In this document: piece by piece, positions 36,448 through 48,800 of the stretch
Layout: every line of letters starts with the position of its first letter
How positions within the stretch are numbered: position 1 is the first letter of the stretch
Assembly (NCBI GenBank): GCA_003254925.1
Contig: QANZ01000210.1
Location: 64,519 to 128,518, forward strand
DNA from: Chamaecrista fasciculata
Lineage: Eukaryota; Streptophyta; Magnoliopsida; Fabales; Fabaceae
Length of the DNA: 64,000 nucleotides
Reading direction: 5' to 3'
Notes under the pieces: model-generated
What the model was told of the DNA's origin: nothing
What the model saw: the letters and a program-made list of their open reading frames with translations, nothing else
The model's database searches: none
Made by a program: the position numbers and the translations under genes

Positions 36448-37664
36448 TTCTTTCTTTTCTCTAACGACGTGACGAAGTGAAGAGTGAAGAAACTGCACAG
36501 TGAGGAGAACGATGGTTTGGTTAGGGAAAGTCTTATACAGAGTGTGGAAATTGCTAGAAGTCACTAATAATATACAATGGAAATAGTATATTTATTGAGG
36601 GGTAATTTAGGAATTTCAAGGTCCATTTATTAGAAATTTGTGCTGAGAGAAGATTCTAGAGGGAGAAAGGGAAAAGGAAATTCCTAATTATGGTCGATGT
36701 TGTTGCACGTGTCAATTGGGCCAAATGAGCGGATGTTCAAGAAATATATAAGTTCACAACATTCTTTGTGGTATATTGGGTTGGATCTTCTTTGGGAAAA
36801 AAAAAATTGGGTTAGGTCTTAAACTCAAGTATCATTCTGGAGAAGAACTTTATATAAGTGAAGGTTTTGGTTTATATATGTTTCCCATAAGGTTCTTCCA
36901 ATCAAAACTTTGATTGGAAGAACCTTATGGCAAACATATAAAGAACTTTATATAAGTTTTTTCCTAAGAAAAGGGCAAAACTTAGAACAAGTAACTTTAA
37001 ATCGGTTTGATTGTGAAGGTTTTTTTTCTTTGATAGAACAAGTAACTTTATTTAAAAAACGATGAAGGAGTACAGCGAAAATAATCCAGAGTCATGAAAT
37101 TAGGAGCTATCAAGCACTTCGGCTTGTGCCATCCGCTCTTGTGATTGAGGGCTCGAGGATGTGAAAAACTCAAAAGCATTAACATCATAAGCAGATAACG
37201 ACAACTGACAATCAAAAGCATTAACATAACGTAATACAAAAGACTGAATAATGGACTGCCTTCAAGTATGGATCAGCAATCTGGTCCATTTGAAAAACTC
37301 AAAAGCATTAACATCAAATGGATTGCCTTTCTCTTTACATATGGCTGGAATAATGATTATAGGTAGGTTTCCCAGATTTGATGTTCATATATCATTCTGG
37401 AAAATGAAGTTGATAATCAAGACTCATTCGCATAAAAAAAACTCGTTAAGAATAATTCATCGTATTAAAATTTAAAATAAAAGAGATATAAGAGATTTGG
37501 CTATATCAATTTTTTTGTTATCATATTTTATGATGCTTTTGTCTATATCTATTTGTCATTCTCATCTTTCTTTATGAAATATTTTGTTTTAACATTAGAT
37601 CAACTTAAACCTAAACATTTATATCGAAATTCGAAAACGTTTAAACTTTTATCAAATTGATTAA
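36448..37664. other. Upstream region of the CacyBP-like gene
   Basis: No exon is visible. It should hold the CacyBP-like promoter, and contains the palindrome at 36875-36940. The open frames here are short and unsupported. Confidence 0.4.
36843..36956. repeat. Near-perfect palindrome framed by 16 bp direct repeats
   Basis: Positions 36885-36930 form a 46-base palindrome with 22-base arms (left arm starts CCATAAGGTTCTTCCAATCA) and a loop of two. Pairing extends outward to 36875-36940 through TATATGTTT / AAACATATA. The 16-mer AAGAACTTTATATAAG lies at both 36843-36858 and 36941-36956. Confidence 0.85.
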
Positions 37665-39953
37665 GAGTAAACTAAATTTCCAGTCCCTGAATTTTGGACG
37701 CTCTGACTGATAGGTCCCTGAATTTTGCGAAGTGTACAAGCCGATCTCCGAATTTTCAAAACACTATACTAATAGGTCCCTCCGTCATATTGCCGTTACA
37801 AAAAAGCTGACGTGTACATAACGGACACTTATGTGTCCCGTTATATGCTGATGTGTCCCGTTATGTCCACGTCAGCACCCGTTATTTAAAAAAAAAACCG
37901 CCACATCAATAAAAAAACGACACATCAGCATTTCACAATTGCACTTATAGGTCCCTGACCCATTTTTATTCCATTATTCTCAATTCCCCCTCTTTTTCAT
38001 CATCTTCAATCATTTTAGTCCCAAATCCTCAAAATAAAATTGTAAAGTGTCTCAAAACTCTTTCAAACATTCTAATTTAGTCCTTAAAAATATTAAAAAC
38101 CTTAAACCCTAAAAAAAAGTTTGAGTTGAACAATTAGGTCCTTGACTCATTATTCTCAATTCCCCTTTTTTTCTATTATCTTCATTCATTTTAGTCCCAA
38201 ATCCTCAAAATAAAATTGTAAAGTTTCCTAAAACTCTTTCAAACATTCCAATTTAGTCCTTAAAAATATTAAAAACCCCAAACCCTAAAACTCGAAACCC
38301 GAAACCTTAAATCCTAAACTCTAAAAAAAAAATCTGAGTTGAACAATTAGATCCTAAACCCTCAACCCTAAAAAAATTGGTGATAAAAATTGTAAAAATA
38401 CAAACCTAAAAATCAAGAACACAAAACAGCCACCACCACACAAATTGAACCTAAAAATCATTCAGCTCTACAATTACAAACTTATTTTTTCCCCAATTGT
38501 CAAGATTAAGTTCGAAAATTATGTGACTTCTCTCCAAATATTCTCCTCCAAACTCTAAAAACCCAAATTTTCCTACATCTTCAACCATGGTCCTCGTTCT
38601 TCTCTCTCATCTGTTGTCTTTGGGACGCAAAAGGAGAAACACAAAATGTGGCCTCTTGTTTTGATTCGTTCTTCGCTACACACAGTGACGATGGAGTATA
38701 TCAAAACAACGAACCAATTAGAACGCAGTGACGGCAGAACAGTGATGGAGCATACTGCATATCAAAATACAGTGACGGCTCTCTTGAAACAATGCCGATA
38801 AAAGAGTCAAAATCGGACCGGAACGAGCCGAGGGAGGGAGGAGGCTACTGATGAGAACGCCCATGGTGCCGATTAGGATGTCTCGCAGCCAAGCAGTTGC
38901 GTAGATCTCGATCATCATGGCCGAATCTGGGGCGTTGAGGAAGTCGTCGTCGAAGTGGAAGACGAATTTCTCGTTCCATGTCGGATTGGTGTCACCGTCT
39001 TTGTCAATCTGGGTGCTCAATTTGCGGTCAGAATGAATCATACGACGGTGTAGGCTCTAGTGCATTTGGAAACAGGGGTGAGATCTTGTGCCGATATGAG
39101 AGATTGTAGTTTTCCACCAGATTTATGTGTTTTCCAATTTTTATCACCAGATTTATGTGTTTTCCATGTTCCTACTTCCTAGTTGTTCTATCAATTCCTG
39201 GAGAGAGATTGAAGTTTCATAGTTGTGTTGAAGGTTTTATGGATAAATTTGATAAAAACAATCCAGTTTGTGGGATAGATTGTAATTAAAATGGGACCCA
39301 AATGAAGATATCTTGTGAAATATTTTTAAGGATTAAATTGGAATGTTTGAAAGAGTTTTGGGACATTTTACAATTTTATTTTGAGGATTTGGGACTAAAA
39401 TGAATGAAGATAATGAAAAAAAAGGAGGAATTGAGAATAATGGGTCAAGGACCTAATTGTTCAACTCAAAGTTTTTTTTGGAGTTTAGGGTTTGGGGTTT
39501 GGGGTTTAAGGTTTAGGGTTTAGAATTTGGGGTTTATGGTTTTAAATATTTTTAGGGACTAAATTGGAATGTTTGAAAGAGTTTTGAGACACTTTACAAT
39601 TTTATTTTGAGGATTTGGGATTAAAATGAATGAAGATGATGAAAAAGAGGAGGAATTGAGAATAATGAAATAAAAATGGTCAGGGACCTATAAGTGCAAT
39701 GAGAAAATGCTGATGTGTCGTTTTTTTAATGACGTGGCAGATTTTTTTTAAGGTACCAGGTGTTGACGTGGACATAACGGGACACATCAGCGTCTGTTAT
39801 GTACACGTCAGCTTTTTTGTAACGACAATATGACGGAGGGACCTATTAGTATAGCGTTTTGAAAATTCAGGGACCGGCTTGTACACTTCGCAAAATTCAG
39901 GGACCTATCAGTCAAAGTGTCCAAAATTCAGGGACCGGAAAGTTAGTTTACTC
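37665..39953. mobile_element. Pack-MULE-like element, 2.3 kb, with 10 bp target duplication and captured C2 gene piece
   Basis: The ends GAGTAAACTAA(A/C)TTTCC are inverted copies and are flanked by the direct 10 bp repeat AATTGATTAA (37655-37664 and 39954-39963), in the size range of Mutator-like insertion. The arms are about 0.7-0.8 kb each, and both carry a tandem duplication of about 200 bp with TTTAGGG-like words. The spacer (about 38600-39070) holds a GC-richer piece of a host C2-domain gene on the minus strand. No transposase is present. This is the standard structure of a Pack-MULE. Confidence 0.82.
38718..39066 (-). pseudogene. C2-domain gene fragment carried by the Pack-MULE-like element
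   Basis: The minus-strand translation shows AYTVV, then IHSDRKLSTQIDKDGDTNPT, WNEKFVFHFDDDFLNAPDSA, MMIEIYATAWLRDILIGT and VLISSLLPPSARS, a recognisable plant C2 domain of the type found in small Ca2+/lipid-binding C2 proteins. A TGA stands where the family has Trp just before IHSD. Calcium-binding loop residues are partly visible (DKDGDTNPTW). Only the start and middle of the domain are present, so this is a captured fragment rather than a gene. A parent copy should exist elsewhere in the genome. Confidence 0.7.
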
Positions 39954-39963
39954 AATTGATTAA

Positions 39964-41385
39964 GGAGTTTATAACATCTACATTGATTAAGAATACTAAT
40001 TTTTTGACATACATAGGTGTGTTTGGATTATAAGTATGTAATGAAATGATGATTTTATGTAATGAAATGGTAATGAGAAAATTATGTAATGAAAATGTAA
40101 TGAAAAAGGTGTTTGGATTAGTTTGAGATGTAATGAAAAAAATATGATGTGAAATTATGAAAAAGGGTATGTAATGAGGGTGGTTGGTTGAAATAATTAT
40201 ATGGGTTCTTTTAAATTGTATAGAGGTAGAATTGATAATTGATAATGGAATAATATAGAAATAAAAAAAAATGATATTTTGACTTTTTGGTTGTGGTTGT
40301 TATGAAATGAAATGGTAATGAAATTGTCTTGGAATTTGTGCTAAAGATGAATATTTGTAATGAAGGTTGAAGTTGCTTTATGTAATGAAATGAGAGGACC
40401 AAAATGTAAATAACATGAAAATTTTAAAAACCTTCTATTTGGTCCACGATTTTATATCGATTCAACGAATCGGTCCTTACGAAGTGAAATGTTTGTCTGC
40501 TTATAAAAAATCGTATTCATCAACGATTGGGTCTCTCTCTTTTAAATTCAATGACCAAAAAATAAATTCAAGGATCAAAATAGAATAATATTTACAAATT
40601 TGTAGACCAAATAATTTATCTTTAACTAACAACAAATTATTATTCAAAATTTGATACATAATTTCAACAGTATACTGTATATTAAAAAATAAGATCATTA
40701 TTTGAAAAAATAATTTATTTGAAAGATTACTTTTTAAATTTTTTATACTACTAAAAATATTACCCATATATACTAGAGAAGAGACCAAAATATATATTTT
40801 TTGGATATCAATTATATATTTTTCTAATAATTTTTTCAGTTATTCAACTACAAAAATATTACTCATATATATACTGGAGGAGAGATCAATATGTATTTTT
40901 TTGTATGAATTATATATTTTTTCTCATTACTGGTTTTGAATATTGTACACTACAAAAAATATTATCTTTATATATACCGGAGGAGATACCAAATTGTAAA
41001 TTTTTAGGGATTGAATTATATATTTTTTCTTGTTACCGTTTTTGAATTTTGTTTTTATACTTTTACATCACAAAAAATATTACCATATAAACTGGCAGAG
41101 GGACTAAAATGTACATTTTTGGGGTTTGAATTATTTTATTTTAAATTTTGACACTAAAAAATATTACTAATTCAATTCAGAAAATAGAAGGATTAGTAAT
41201 ATATCAAAAACTTTATAGTTTAATTACTCACATATTGATTGGTTGAGTTGCTATAATTCCAAGGACTAAAATAATTTTTTTATGTAAATTAATATATTTA
41301 TATATAATATAACATATTACAATTACAAACTCATTACAAAAATATTATTTCATTACAACATCATAAAATATGATAGTAAACATTT
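39964..41385. mobile_element. Probable hAT-like MITE or repeat with internal minisatellite, copy 1
   Basis: It starts GTGTGTTTGGATTATAAG at 40018 and its first 425 bases recur at 41808-42256. Words of the form GTAATGAAATGG recur in inverted form near 41330-41370 (TTTCATTACAACATCATAAA), which suggests terminal inverted ends. A tandem array lies inside (40748-41151). Limits and family are uncertain. Confidence 0.45.
40748..41151 (+). repeat. Minisatellite, about four units of 84-118 bp
   Basis: Units begin at 40748, 40848, 40950 and 41068 with CTACTAAAAATATTA or close variants, and each has GAGGAGAGACCAAAATGTA-like words about 30-40 bases on. A fifth, partial start is at 41151. The same unit occurs at 24718-24780, directly left of the first assembly gap. 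Confidence 0.65.
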
Positions 41386-41807
41386 TATTGACATATTAAT
41401 TGGGTTTATAACCCATAGAATATGATAGTAAACATTTTATTGACGTCACCAAAATCAATTAAATTCCTTAAAATAAGATTATCTTCTAAATAGGATCAAT
41501 AGTTTTTTTATTTTTCTTTTTTAGTTCAATAATATTCACATATTATTCTTCTCATATATTATTAAATTAATTTTTTTAAAGAATTGTCAGTATCATTTTA
41601 CTACTCTATTGTATGATATTTTTTTTTATATAAAAAAAACTTGTTCCCTTGTGAAGCCAATGGCAATAATCAACACATGTGCTCTCCTTTTTTTTTTTAT
41701 TTAACAAATGCTAAAATTGCATTAATAAAAGTGCAAGTAAATTACATCACAAAGGGAGATAGGGGAGGATCAATCCAAACAAGTTCGATCTGATGACAAA
41801 TTTTGGG
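41386..41807. other. Intergenic spacer
   Basis: AT-rich DNA between the two copies of the repeat; nothing recognised. Confidence 0.4.
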
Positions 41808-42256
41808 TGTGTTTGGATTAGAAGTAGGTAATGAAATGATGATTTTATGTAATGAAATGGTAATGAGAAAATTATGTAATGAAAATGGTGTTTGGATTAG
41901 TTTGAGATGTTCGTAATGAAAAAAATAGGATGTGAAATTATGAAAAAATGGTATGTAATGATTGTGGTTGGTTGAAATAAATATATGGGTTTTTTTAAAT
42001 TGTATAGGGGTAGAATTGATAATTGATAATGGAAATAGATAGAAATAAAAAAAAATAATATTTTGACTTTTTGGTTGTGTTGGTTATGAAATGAAATAGT
42101 AATGAAATTGTCTTGGAATTTGTGTTAGATGTGAATATTTGTAATGAAGGTTGGAGTAGTATTATGTAATGAAATGAAAGGACCAAAATGTAAATAACAT
42201 GAAAATTTTTAAAAACCTACCATTTGGTCTATGATTTTATATAAATTGAACGAATC
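41808..42256. mobile_element. Same repeat as 40018-40440, copy 2, cut by assembly gap
   Basis: Nearly identical to the beginning of copy 1, in the same direction and about 1.79 kb further right, with small insertions and substitutions. It runs into the gap at 42257, where the missing part would match the remainder of copy 1. Confidence 0.7.
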
Positions 42257-42813
42257 NNNNNNNNNNNNNNNNNNNNNNNNNNNNNNNNNNNNNNNNNNNN
42301 NNNNNNNNNNNNNNNNNNNNNNNNNNNNNNNNNNNNNNNNNNNNNNNNNNNNNNNNNNNNNNNNNNNNNNNNNNNNNNNNNNNNNNNNNNNNNNNNNNNN
42401 NNNNNNNNNNNNNNNNNNNNNNNNNNNNNNNNNNNNNNNNNNNNNNNNNNNNNNNNNNNNNNNNNNNNNNNNNNNNNNNNNNNNNNNNNNNNNNNNNNNN
42501 NNNNNNNNNNNNNNNNNNNNNNNNNNNNNNNNNNNNNNNNNNNNNNNNNNNNNNNNNNNNNNNNNNNNNNNNNNNNNNNNNNNNNNNNNNNNNNNNNNNN
42601 NNNNNNNNNNNNNNNNNNNNNNNNNNNNNNNNNNNNNNNNNNNNNNNNNNNNNNNNNNNNNNNNNNNNNNNNNNNNNNNNNNNNNNNNNNNNNNNNNNNN
42701 NNNNNNNNNNNNNNNNNNNNNNNNNNNNNNNNNNNNNNNNNNNNNNNNNNNNNNNNNNNNNNNNNNNNNNNNNNNNNNNNNNNNNNNNNNNNNNNNNNNN
42801 NNNNNNNNNNNNN
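42257..42813. other. Assembly gap (557 N)
   Basis: Undetermined bases. A T run follows directly after the gap. Confidence 0.99.
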
Positions 42814-43669
42814 TTTTTTTTTTTTTTTTTTTTTCTGAATTTGATCATTCACAATTTATTTTTTAGGGACTAAATTAAGAATATAAATTTACAAGTAGAC
42901 TAAATTGTAAAAATAATATTATTTTAGATATCAAAGTATAATTTTAACTAAATACAATATTAAATTTATTTTGTTTTCGCTTTTGTGGGCCCACAATTTG
43001 AGTTGAATTGAGCAAGTTCAAAATTTTAAAATTTGCAGCCTAACTCAAATCATAGTAAGTTCAAATTTTCTAACCTTAACAAACTTATCAACTCAACCTA
43101 AACTAACGGATTGAATTGTTTTTTTGGGAGATTGGCGAGTTAGACCCATCTACTAAACACCTCTATACTTTACTAAAATACAAAAAAGACCATAAAAAAA
43201 ATGATACTTACAAAAACACTCATATAACTTCAATTTTTATTTTGGTTACATATAACTTCAATTTTTTTTATTTCTCAAGAACTTGGATGTTGCTGTCGTG
43301 AACTCGTGATACTTTATTTTTCCTTTTTGGCCCGAGTTACTGTCGTGATACGGATACCCTTTTCTATCACAATCAAAATTCAAAAGGACAAAAAATTATA
43401 TTTTTACTACTAGGGTTGCTAATGCTATAGACGATATATATGTGAAAGTGGGTCAAATTTTCGTTTTGATCTTTAAATTGTACGATGAATTTTATTTTAG
43501 CCTTCAAAATTTTTTGTTTTGTTTTGTTTTGACTTTTGATAGCCATTTATTTCACCTTTAGTCCAATACATGATTTTATTTGATTTATCTCATTATCTCT
43601 TGGACAAGTGAGAAAAATGATTCCTCTCTATGTCTATATAAGTGAGTTGCTAGATAAAGAAAAAAAAAA
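42814..43669. other. Intergenic region, AT-rich
   Basis: No exon was recognised. Words such as TTTTGATCTTTAAATTGTAC near 43470 suggest a further decayed TTTTGGTC-type repeat. Confidence 0.4.
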
Positions 43670-44232
43670 GGCAAAAGATCATTTCGTGCCCCTAACATTT
43701 TCGGTGATTTTCAGTTATGCCCCGAATATTTCATTTGTGTCAGTTGTACCCCCAATGTGAAACGTTAGTTTCAATCATGCTCCCAATTTTGACTCAATGT
43801 TGATGTGTCAATTTTTTTTTACTTGTGTGTCAATTTTTTGTTCTGAATTGAATACGTGGCAAGATGACTCGATAAATAAAACATCCTTGATTTATTTTTT
43901 ATCCACCTTGGCATTTCCTACGCGGATTTACATTCTCTAAACCAAAAAATTAATACTCTAAAATTTTTTTGACATCTTCATCTTCATCTTCATCTTCGAA
44001 AGTCTTATACCAGTCAAAAACCCTAAATTTCCCTAGATTTCTTTCTTCACCTTCGAGTGCGGAAGAGTAGGGTTCGAAAACCTAAAACCCTAAACTTTAT
44101 TCACTTTGGGGGCACAATTGGGGGCATAATTGAAACTAACGTTTCATATTGGGGGCACAACTCACAAATGAAACGTTAGGGGCGTAACTGAAAATCACCG
44201 CAAACGTTAAGGGCACGAAAGGATTTTTTGCC
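43670..44232. mobile_element. MULE-type MITE (GTGCCCCTAAC type)
   Basis: The ends GGCAAAAGATCATTTCGTGC and the inverted CACGAAAGGATTTTTTGCC are clear, with good pairing for over 100 bases. The right flank AAGAAAAAAA (44233-44242) matches the left flank AAG plus a run of ten A, a probable 10 bp target duplication blurred by the A run. There is no coding capacity. Confidence 0.75.
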
Positions 44233-44319
44233 AAGAAAAAAATTGTAAAAGTAAGTATCAAGTTCAAGATAACAAAAATAAACAAAATATACTTTAGACT
44301 AACATTTATATAAATAAAA

Positions 44320-44858
44320 GGTCAAAGGGTCGTTTTGGTCCTAAATGTATGCCATAATGTTCGTTTTGGTCCATCATGTTTTAAAATATTCAAATTCGTC
44401 TTAAATATTAGCAAAATGATTCATTTTGGTCCAAAATATTGGTAAAATGTTTCATTTTGATCCCAAACTATTGAATTTTATCATATTTTTCTCGTCTCTT
44501 ATTTCAAATTCAAAGGACTTGTTAAGAGGAACTCGTAGCTCTGAATTCATCGCATTCGAATTTGAAACAAGAGAGATATGATTAACTTTGCTTGTTTGAC
44601 CATGAGATGGGCGATCTACTTTTAGGACCGATTTGACCTCGTTTATTGACGGCCTCAATTGGATAGAGAAAGTACTCTTCGATAGCAATATGTAGCTCTA
44701 AATTCGCCAAATTTGAACTTGAAACAAGCTATATTAAATAGTTTGGGACCAAAATGAAATATTTTGCAAACATTTAGGACCAATTTAAACATTTTAAAAT
44801 ATAATGGACCAAAATGAACATTAAGGCATACATTTAGGACCAAAATGACCCTTTAACC
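44320..44858. mobile_element. MULE-type MITE with perfect 9 bp target duplication
   Basis: The ends GGTCAAAGGGTCGTTTTGG and the inverted CAAAATGACCCTTTAACC are flanked by the exact repeat TAAATAAAA (44311-44319 and 44859-44867). This is the best-bounded member of a family also present at 20822-21361, 44875-45610 and 52553-52965. Confidence 0.88.
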
Positions 44859-44874
44859 TAAATAAAAAAACTTG

Positions 44875-45610
44875 AGGTCCTAAACTATTGAGTTTGGTGA
44901 TATTATTCTTGTGTCAAGTTTGAATGTAATGAGTCTACAGTTACGTGTTACTTTTGAAAAGTAGTTTGTCTATTTAGTTGGAACAATCAACAAATGAGGT
45001 CAAATCGGACTCCGAAAGTAGGCCGCTCATTTCACGATCAAATAAGCAAAGTCGATCACATCTCTCTCGTTTCAATTATGAATGTGACGAATTCACTGGT
45101 ACACAAGTTACTCTTAATAAGTATTTTTTCTGTTCAATTAAAACCATCGGAAGAGATCAAATCGGGCTCAAATGGGTTGGGACCAAAAGGTAAAGAATTA
45201 TGAAAAATTGATTCAAAACCCATTTTCGAGCTCGATCTGATCTTATTTGCTGACGATCCTAATTGAATAATTTTTTTAAAGAGTAATTTTTAGTTTTGAA
45301 CTCGTTGCATTCAAATTTAAAATTAGGAAAATATAACTAATTTTGCTTGTTTGATCAAGAAATGAGCAGCCAACTTCTAGAGCTTAATTTGACCTCATTT
45401 GATTACGGTCCCAAATGGACAAAAAAAGCATGTTTCGAAAGCAATACGTATTTTTGAACTCGTCGTATTCAAGTTTAAATCGAGAGAAATATAATCACAT
45501 TCAATAGTTTGAGACCAAAATAAAATATTTTGTAAGCATTTAAGACTAATATAAACATTTTGAAACATAAAGAATTAAAATAAAAAAAATCCATTTTAGG
45601 ACCAACATTA
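44875..45610. mobile_element. Decayed larger relative of the 44320-44858 MITE
   Basis: It shares inner words of that family (GACCTCATTTG, ATATAATCACATTCAATAG, GTTTGAGACCAAAATAAAAT and further words up to 45605) but is about 730 bp long, with inner duplications. No target duplication was seen. Confidence 0.5.
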
Positions 45611-45833
45611 CATTCAAAAAAAGTAAATACAAAAAATAATTTAACGAAAATAGTTTTTTTCCTCTTAAAAAACAGAGAAACGACAATAAAGGGCAATTTT
45701 GACTTTCCACAAAATCATTGACTCTCTGGCATGGCAAGTTTCTTTCTCAGTACTAATCATCTCTTAATTCTCTCTTCTCTTCTTTGTGGCTTGAGGAAGA
45801 ACAGCTTCCTGATTTTGCAACCCTCGAATCGAA

Positions 45834-48800
45834 ATGGCACCGTTTATTTTTCTGCTTCTATTAGCGTCTTCCTTCACTTATCCTTGTTATTCTCAGTTTC
45901 AACCTAACGATGGAGCTTCCATATCCATGTTGATAACTCAAAGCGGTCTTGATTTTGTGAAAGACTTGCTTGTGAATAAGGCTATTTCCTCCTCGATCCC
46001 ACTTCGATTGCCCGAGATTGAAAAGACTGTGAAAATTCCAGTGGTCGGTGATGTCCGCATGGTGCTTTCAAACATCACTATTTATCAAATCGACGTTGCT
46101 TCGTCTTACATCAAGCCCGGCGTAGATGGAATTTCTATTATAGCTTCGCGAACTACTTGTAATTTGAGTATGCTTTGGTATTACTCTTATAGTACCTGGC
46201 TTGTGCCCATCGAGGTTTCTGACCAAGGTAGCGCTTCAGTTGAGGTACAACTATGAAATTTTGAGTTCTCAGAACTCTTTTTGTTTTTATTGCAATTCGT
46301 AGATTGTAGAATTGTGTTTTGATAAAATTCTTTACTAAAAAGGTTAATTTCTTCGGGTTGAAAAAAGAGTTTGTTGCTGATGGGATAAGTTATGCCCTAG
46401 ATTGTGATACACAGAACAATCGCACAAGAGAGACCCTTTGGGTTGTCATGTATCAAAATAGAAATCTCATTATTTCACTTCCGAGATCACCTCATTATTT
46501 CATATTAACCTTCCTTATAGGCATCTGAGCTAAGGGAGAATTGTTTACAGAACTTAATAGTTATTAAAAGTCACTAATTCATTTCTTCTAACTGACAATC
46601 AGCTACACAAATTTATGTCATTTTGTTAGACGTCTCCTTGACTTTATTGGAGGTTATACTTTCACTAATGACATTGCTGAAGCCATATAATATAGGAGGA
46701 CTGCAGTATTAGCACTATATATGTTTTCTTTTCATTCTACACGATCTGGAGGTTTTACTGTTTCACTTAACTTTCTGAAGTATCTTTGTCGAAAATTTTG
46801 TGGGTTTTTCTATGTCTGCTCTTGCATGAACAAGCGCTATATGATACATATTCCTGGTTTCTACTTCTATGGCTGCTTTTATCTTTTCATATTTCTGCAC
46901 AATGTAAACAAATAAGAAAATGATAAGTGTTATTACTGAATAGGTTGAAGGCATGGAAATTGGACTTACATTGGGGTTGGAGAATCAGGAAGGATCATTG
47001 AAGCTGGTCCTGAAGGACACAGGGTGTTACATCAAAGATATTTCAATTAAATTGGATGGAGGAACCTCTTGGCTTTATCAAGGGTATGGCCATATTTCCT
47101 ATTTCTCTTCTTTTTGTTTTTGTATCATTTTGGAAATCATGCTGGGTGTTTTCATTGTTGATCAGACTTATATTTTAGAGGGAGTATATCTGTTGCTTAC
47201 ACCTGAACCTCAGGAAGTCAGTGGAACTTCTGTATTTTGATACTTGAATCTTCTTCTGATTTTTTCTTTAGGAATGTCTAAGCCGGAAATTTATTTTCAA
47301 TGGCTTCGACTTATCAAATGCTCAACAAGTTCGGAGTATATCTGTCTAATTATGAAAACATCTGACCAATGTGTAAGGTTGATCAACAAGGTTATTAGAT
47401 TTTTATTTTAGGTTTAAAAATTTGGAGCCTATTCTAGTGGAGTTACATAGGTAATCAAAGAATGGCCCATCTTGGCAGGAGAGGGCATTTGACCTATTGT
47501 AATTCTCATCATCAGAAAGTTGGATGGATGAAATCATTCGTGGGGCATCAATGATGATGCAGTGGTGTTATGTTTATAAGCATGCCTATAAAATCCATGT
47601 TGAATTGGCAACAATTTGGAGGCTAGGCATTTAAATGAAAGAGATAATAAGTTGTTATGTTGTAATGCTGCAGGGATTTGAAAAGGCACAATAGCTTATC
47701 AGACACATTAAAAAGGAGGATAGCATATCCTGCAAATAGAAGCAAACAGGAACAAATTAAGAAATAAAGAATGCAGCAATGCTGCCCAATTTCTCTGCAT
47801 AACTGGTGGAGATGCTCTTTTGAAAATTAAGATCAACACCAAATGGAGCCTTAGAAATTAGTCTTAGCCACAACAACTGGAGAAGCAGTGAAACACCCTT
47901 AAAAATGTGAGTATTCATTTCCATCCAAGTATACTGCAGAACACCAGGATAACAGCCACAGCATTGTGGCAACCTTATTGTCAAATCATTTTACTTCGTC
48001 AGGAGAAACAGTTCCAAGTTTAGAGGCCAGTCACTGAAATTTGAACAGCTTATCCACAAGATGATTGCTACCTAGCTAAGTACAAATTGTCAAAATGATC
48101 TGATTCAGAGCTAGAAATCCCCATGACACATTTATATGTGCCTATATGGTCTTCATACCTGAGCATGCCATAAGTTTTTATCTTGCTGATTATTATTGTA
48201 CAAGCAATTGACTTGACCTTAGAAGGAACTTCTAACTTCAGCTTGTCAAGAAGAAAATAAACCCTATTAGCAGAAAGTGTTGGAAAAATAACTTGAAAAA
48301 CTGATAGAACTCAGAGATAGAAAATGCAGCCCTCATAGTAGAAACAGTGAATCAAAACAGCCACTCGATAGCAAACAAAGCACAATAAACCCAAACAGTA
48401 AAATAAAGCAAATAACATAAGATGCTTAGCTTTCGAGAGGCTTGGCTCTCTCCCAATCCCAATTCCTTACTTTTCTCTTTCCCAAAACTATAAATACCAA
48501 CAAAACTTACAATGCTTTCACATTCACTGTGGGCCCAACCCAATAACCGTAGGCCCATAGAAAACCAAGCTACCAAACCCTTCTATTTGAATTGGAAGAA
48601 AATTTATGGAGACTAGAATTAAATGGATATAAGATTTTGAACATATAGTCGATATATTTCATATTCAATTGACGCTTCTGCTTCCTGGTGATATTCAAGC
48701 CCTGAGCCCTAAATTGAACAAGTATTCTGGGCAGGTGCACAATACAAAGAAAAATGATTGTAAAAGCAATCAAAGTTTTCCATGGAAGAGGTATTATCTC

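Noticed and set aside
42229-42866. Three open frames of more than 200 residues across 42257-42813
   Set aside because: They exist only because N bases contain no stop.
47660-48576. Minus-strand frames and LTR-like words (TATTTATAG, GGGCCTACGG) in the second BPI/LBP intron
   Set aside because: It could be a decayed retroelement, but no ends, binding site or coding motif could be shown.
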